Assembly (NCBI GenBank): GCA_027924645.1
Contig: BSBN01001752.1
Coordinates: 13,658,001 to 13,722,000 of the forward strand
Direction of reading: 5' to 3'
Length of the DNA: 64,000 bases
Source of the DNA: Cunninghamia lanceolata
Taxonomy: Eukaryota > Streptophyta > Pinopsida > Cupressales > Cupressaceae
The position numbers and the translations under genes were made by a program. This document shows, piece by piece, positions 61,140 through 64,000 of this stretch (the stretch's first letter is position 1; the number at the start of each line of letters is the position of its first letter). A model generated the notes under the pieces. The model made no database searches and was not told the DNA's origin. It saw only the letters and a program-made list of their open reading frames with translations.

Positions 61140-61941
61140 GGAACTCCATTACCCTTTCAATCAAAGGACCTGGTTGTCAATAAACAAGTAATCTAACAAT
61201 CCTGTTTCTTCTACTTCCGTCCCTCAGACCAATACTACCCCGAATAAAACCCAGAATGATGGATTTCATTCCTCTGTATCTAGTTCATTTCAACTTTTTG
61301 ACATAATAGATCATGCTAGGAAAACCAAGATCCAAATGTCTGAGGTGGAGTACTTACAAGCTAATCCTGAGTAGTTTGATAGGTTAGTCAAGTATGTGAA
61401 AAATAAGGCTGCCCCTACAGGGCAAGATTTTTCCAAAACTACTCATGACTCCTCTAAAAACAAATCTACCCAAAATAATCTAGTCACTACTCCCCTTGTT
61501 GCTCCAGGGAAAATAGAACCTTTCTATGTTTCTCTATTGGTCAATGGTCATAAGTTAAGTAATTGTATAATAGATTCTGGGGCTTCCGATAACGTCATGC
61601 CTACTAAAGTGGCAAACACCCTTGTCCTCACTTTAACCAAGACCTTTGGGAGATTGTTTTCAATGGAGAATAAGCAAGTTCCATTGTTGGGCCAAATTAA
61701 AGATGCCCAATTGGCATTTGCCGCCTTTCCAGACAAGAGGGTCAAGATGACCATCCTAGTGGCTAACGTTCCAGCTTCTTATGGCGTCTTGCTAGGGCGT
61801 AATTTTTGTAAAGATGTAGGTGGAGAATTGAACATGGATCTGTCTGAAGCCAGGATACTTGTTAAAGGAGTCATGCAAAAGTTACTTCTTAAGAAGGAGG
61901 CAAAATACATTGTTACCCAAACTGAAAATCCAAAAGCTTAG
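61140..61941 (+). pseudogene. Element E aspartic protease region
   Basis: The catalytic triad DSGASDNVMP lies near 61572, preceded by IEPFYVSLLVNGHK. VPASYGVLLGRNFCKDVGG is near 61770 and matches the retropepsin LLGR motif. Stops occur upstream (about 61195 and 61374). The domain itself (61396-61941) is open and ends at a TAG, so the protease motifs look intact. Confidence 0.86.
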
Positions 61942-62845
61942 ATTTTGTTTGAGTCTTTGAGAATGGGTAACTATCTCTTGTCCAAAGAAGACCTTTCTAG
62001 TTCATCTAATGAGGTTTTAGATAATTCAGATGGAGAATCAGAAGAATATTCAGAGGAGTACAGATGAGAGTATAGTGATGCTCGATTCTTCCTTCACTGA
62101 TGATGAAGAATCTTCTGGTCAAAGAAATTCCAAAAAATCAAATTCTAATGATGTTTGGGTTTTAGAATTTGATGGCAGTTGTTCTTCCATTGGTTCTAGA
62201 GCCAGAGTTGTTCTGATATCTCCACAAGGTGATATCTTTCCTTTCTCATACAAGCTGCAGTTTGACAATACCAATAACACCACCGAATATGAGTCATTGT
62301 TGCTCGGAATGGAGGCTGCTCGTGTTAAAGGTATTAAGAATCTTCATGCTCAGGGAGATGTTGAACTTGTCATTTGCCAAGTGAGAAATCTATATCAGAC
62401 CAAAAATGAGAGGTTGAAACATTATTGCAATCGCGTATGGAATTGCATTGAAGGTTTTGACACTTTTGATATCTCTGCGGTGCCTAGAGAGTTTAATGAT
62501 CATGCTGATTTGTTAGTTGTCTCTGTCACCCTTATGGTTCCCCATAAGGACTTCAAAGGTAACAAGTACACAATTGAGTTGGTTTTTCAACCAAGTGTGC
62601 CAGATAATGTTGATCACTGGCAAGTTTTCAATAGTGACAATCAAATCATAGCTTTCTTGAAAAAGACAAATAGCTTTGATGAGATCTATTTTGAAGGTAG
62701 TGAGTCTCCACCACGGGAATATGTTTCTGAAATAGATTCACAAACTGGTGAGGAGTTTCTTCAGCTTAAAGGGAATAAGATTCTAAAAGGTTTGGTTTCC
62801 CTAGAAAAGTTATTTGATAAGCATGATAGATACATTAAACAGTAG
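61942..62845 (+). pseudogene. Element E extra RNase H upstream of RT
   Basis: WVLEFDGSCSSIGS, TTEYESLLLGMEAA, LHAQGDVELVICQV and VPREFNDHADLL supply all four acidic positions (D, E, D, D) of an RNase HI fold at about 62155-62520. A linker to RT follows (NKILKGLVSLEKLFDKHDRY). The domain sits between protease and RT, as in element D, and is better preserved there. The open frame is 62030-62845 and ends at a TAG. Confidence 0.84.
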
Positions 62846-64000
62846 CAACAACTTGATTCTTGTTCATCCATGGAATTTGAGCAAGTAAATTTGAGTCCTG
62901 AAGTAGATCCCAAAATGGTTAACATTGGGAAGTGTTGCATTGCTTAGGAGAAGTTCAAATTCACTACACTTCTTTGCCATTACATTGATGTTTTGGCATA
63001 TTCATACGATGACCTAAAGTCTTTCAGACCTAAGGAGATCCAGCATGAAATTCCTCTCAAGACTGGATCATTGCCTCATAAACAAAAGCAGAGGCAATAC
63101 AATCCCAAAATTTTAGGTACTATTCTTTCTGAAATACAAAAAAATTGAATGCAAGGATAATCTTTCCTATCCATCATTCTACCTAGATTGCAAATATTGT
63201 CCCCGTAAGAAAGAAGAACGAAGAAATCTGTATTTGTGTTGACTTCAGAAATCTCAACTACTCTTCTTTAAAGGATAACTACCCCCTACCTATTATGGAC
63301 CAAGTGTTACAAATTGTAACTGGTTCAGAGATGCTATCTATGTTGGATGGTTTTTTAGGCTATAATCAAGTGGAAGTTAGTGAAGCAGATCAGTACAAGA
63401 CTGCCTTCACAACACCTTGGGGCACATTTGCATACCGCAGGATGTCGTATGGTTTGATCAATGCTGGCGCTACTTTCCAAAGTGCAATGGACCTCGCTTT
63501 CAGAGATGAGATGGGGAAATTCATTGTGGTTTATCTTGATGACTTGATCATTTTCTCCAAACAACGTCAAGATCATGCCTACCATTTGTGACAGGTACTA
63601 GAAAGATGTCGCCAAAATGGTATTTCTCTTAATCCTAAGAAATCAATTTTTGGGGTTACAGAGGGTAAGCTTCTTGGTCACATTGTGTCTCAAGAAGGCA
63701 CTAAAATTGACTCATAAAGAGTCAAGTCTATCCAAAGTCTTACTTTTCCTGCTAGTAAGACTACAGTTCATTATTTCTTTGGAAAGGTGAAATTTCTGCG
63801 GAGGTTCATTCCAAAATTTGCAAAGAAAACCTGTCACATTGTCAACATGATGAAAGGTAAGGCCACTTTTCTGTTGGAGTATGGAAGGTAAAGTAGCCTT
63901 TGAGGACATCAAGAGGGCCATAGCTCATCCTCCAGTTCTGGTTTGTCCTGATTATACCAAGGACTTCATAATGTACAATTATGCTTCTAAGCATACACAA
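62846..64000 (+). pseudogene. Element E reverse transcriptase (broken, runs off the window)
   Basis: The linker and RT start are broken by stops near 62946 and 63147. The core shows ICVDFRNLN, DNYPLPIMDQVL, DGFLGYNQVEV and TAFTTPWGTFAYRRM, then the catalytic box VYLDDLIIFSK (about 63530), intact. ISLNPKKSIFG and LGHIVSQEGTKI follow. Stops lie at about 63589, 63715 and 63889. The downstream RNase H and integrase are outside the window. Confidence 0.86.

Larger units (their letters stand above)
58730..64000 (+). mobile_element. Element E: Ty3/gypsy (Tat-like) retrotransposon, cut by the window end
   Basis: A probable 5' LTR (58730-59649) is followed by PBS TTTTTGGCGACCC, gag, protease with DSGAS, an extra RNase H and reverse transcriptase, in that order. 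The 3' part and second LTR lie outside the window, so the LTR start and TSD cannot be confirmed. The domain order equals that of element D, but the sequences are well diverged. Confidence 0.85.

Overview
The window is plant nuclear DNA made almost entirely of nested LTR retrotransposons. The evidence is Ty1/copia and Ty3/gypsy polyproteins, primer-binding sites (PBS) complementary to tRNA 3' ends, LTRs of about 0.9-2.2 kb with TG...CA ends, 5-bp target-site duplications (TSDs), and a spliceable leader intron. A seed plant with a large, repeat-rich genome is likely. A gymnosperm is plausible from the ancient, heavily nested Tat-like elements, but this is only an inference. I see no intact host gene, rRNA, tRNA gene or CRISPR array. 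Every large coding region is broken.

Layout. Bases 1-1424 are unannotated AT-rich sequence. Element A (1430-16403, +, TSD ATTAC) is a long non-autonomous LTR element that keeps only a retropepsin-like reading frame. Its 5' LTR carries solo LTR S1 (2091-3604, TSD ACAAC). Its interior carries element B (7869-14589, -, TSD CAAGG/AAAGG), a relative inserted head-to-head. Copia copy 1 (16446-30243, +, TSD GAAAC) carries copia copy 2 (22610-29452, -, TSD TGGTC) in its 3' LTR. Copia copy 3 (31241-50711, +, TSD GGATC) carries gypsy element D (38179-50347, -, TSD TATGT) in its 3' LTR. One LTR of D carries solo LTR S2 (47238-48330, TSD TTCCC). All TSDs and boundaries were read directly from the sequence.

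From 50712 the character changes. A field of about fifteen short imperfect palindromes (51111-52379) surrounds a probable 5' leader exon and lies largely inside a GT...AG intron (51604-52583). The intron ends 30 bases before the ATG of a roughly 1,090-codon reading frame of unknown family (ORF-X, 52614-58732). ORF-X is decayed and is split by element C (53470-56305, TSD AAATG), an LTR element with only about 660 bp of non-coding interior. The ORF-X stop codon coincides with the apparent start of another LTR (58730-59649). That LTR is followed by a PBS and the gag, protease, extra RNase H and reverse transcriptase of gypsy element E, which runs off the window.

The gypsy elements D and E both place an extra RNase H between protease and reverse transcriptase. 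D also has a degenerate RNase H in the usual place after RT. The copia elements and both solo LTRs share a conserved U5 architecture: a covarying terminal stem around a C-tract, and a run of small CAGTG-loop hairpins. Decay in all copies is dominated by C-to-T/G-to-A transitions, as expected for methylated, silenced repeats.
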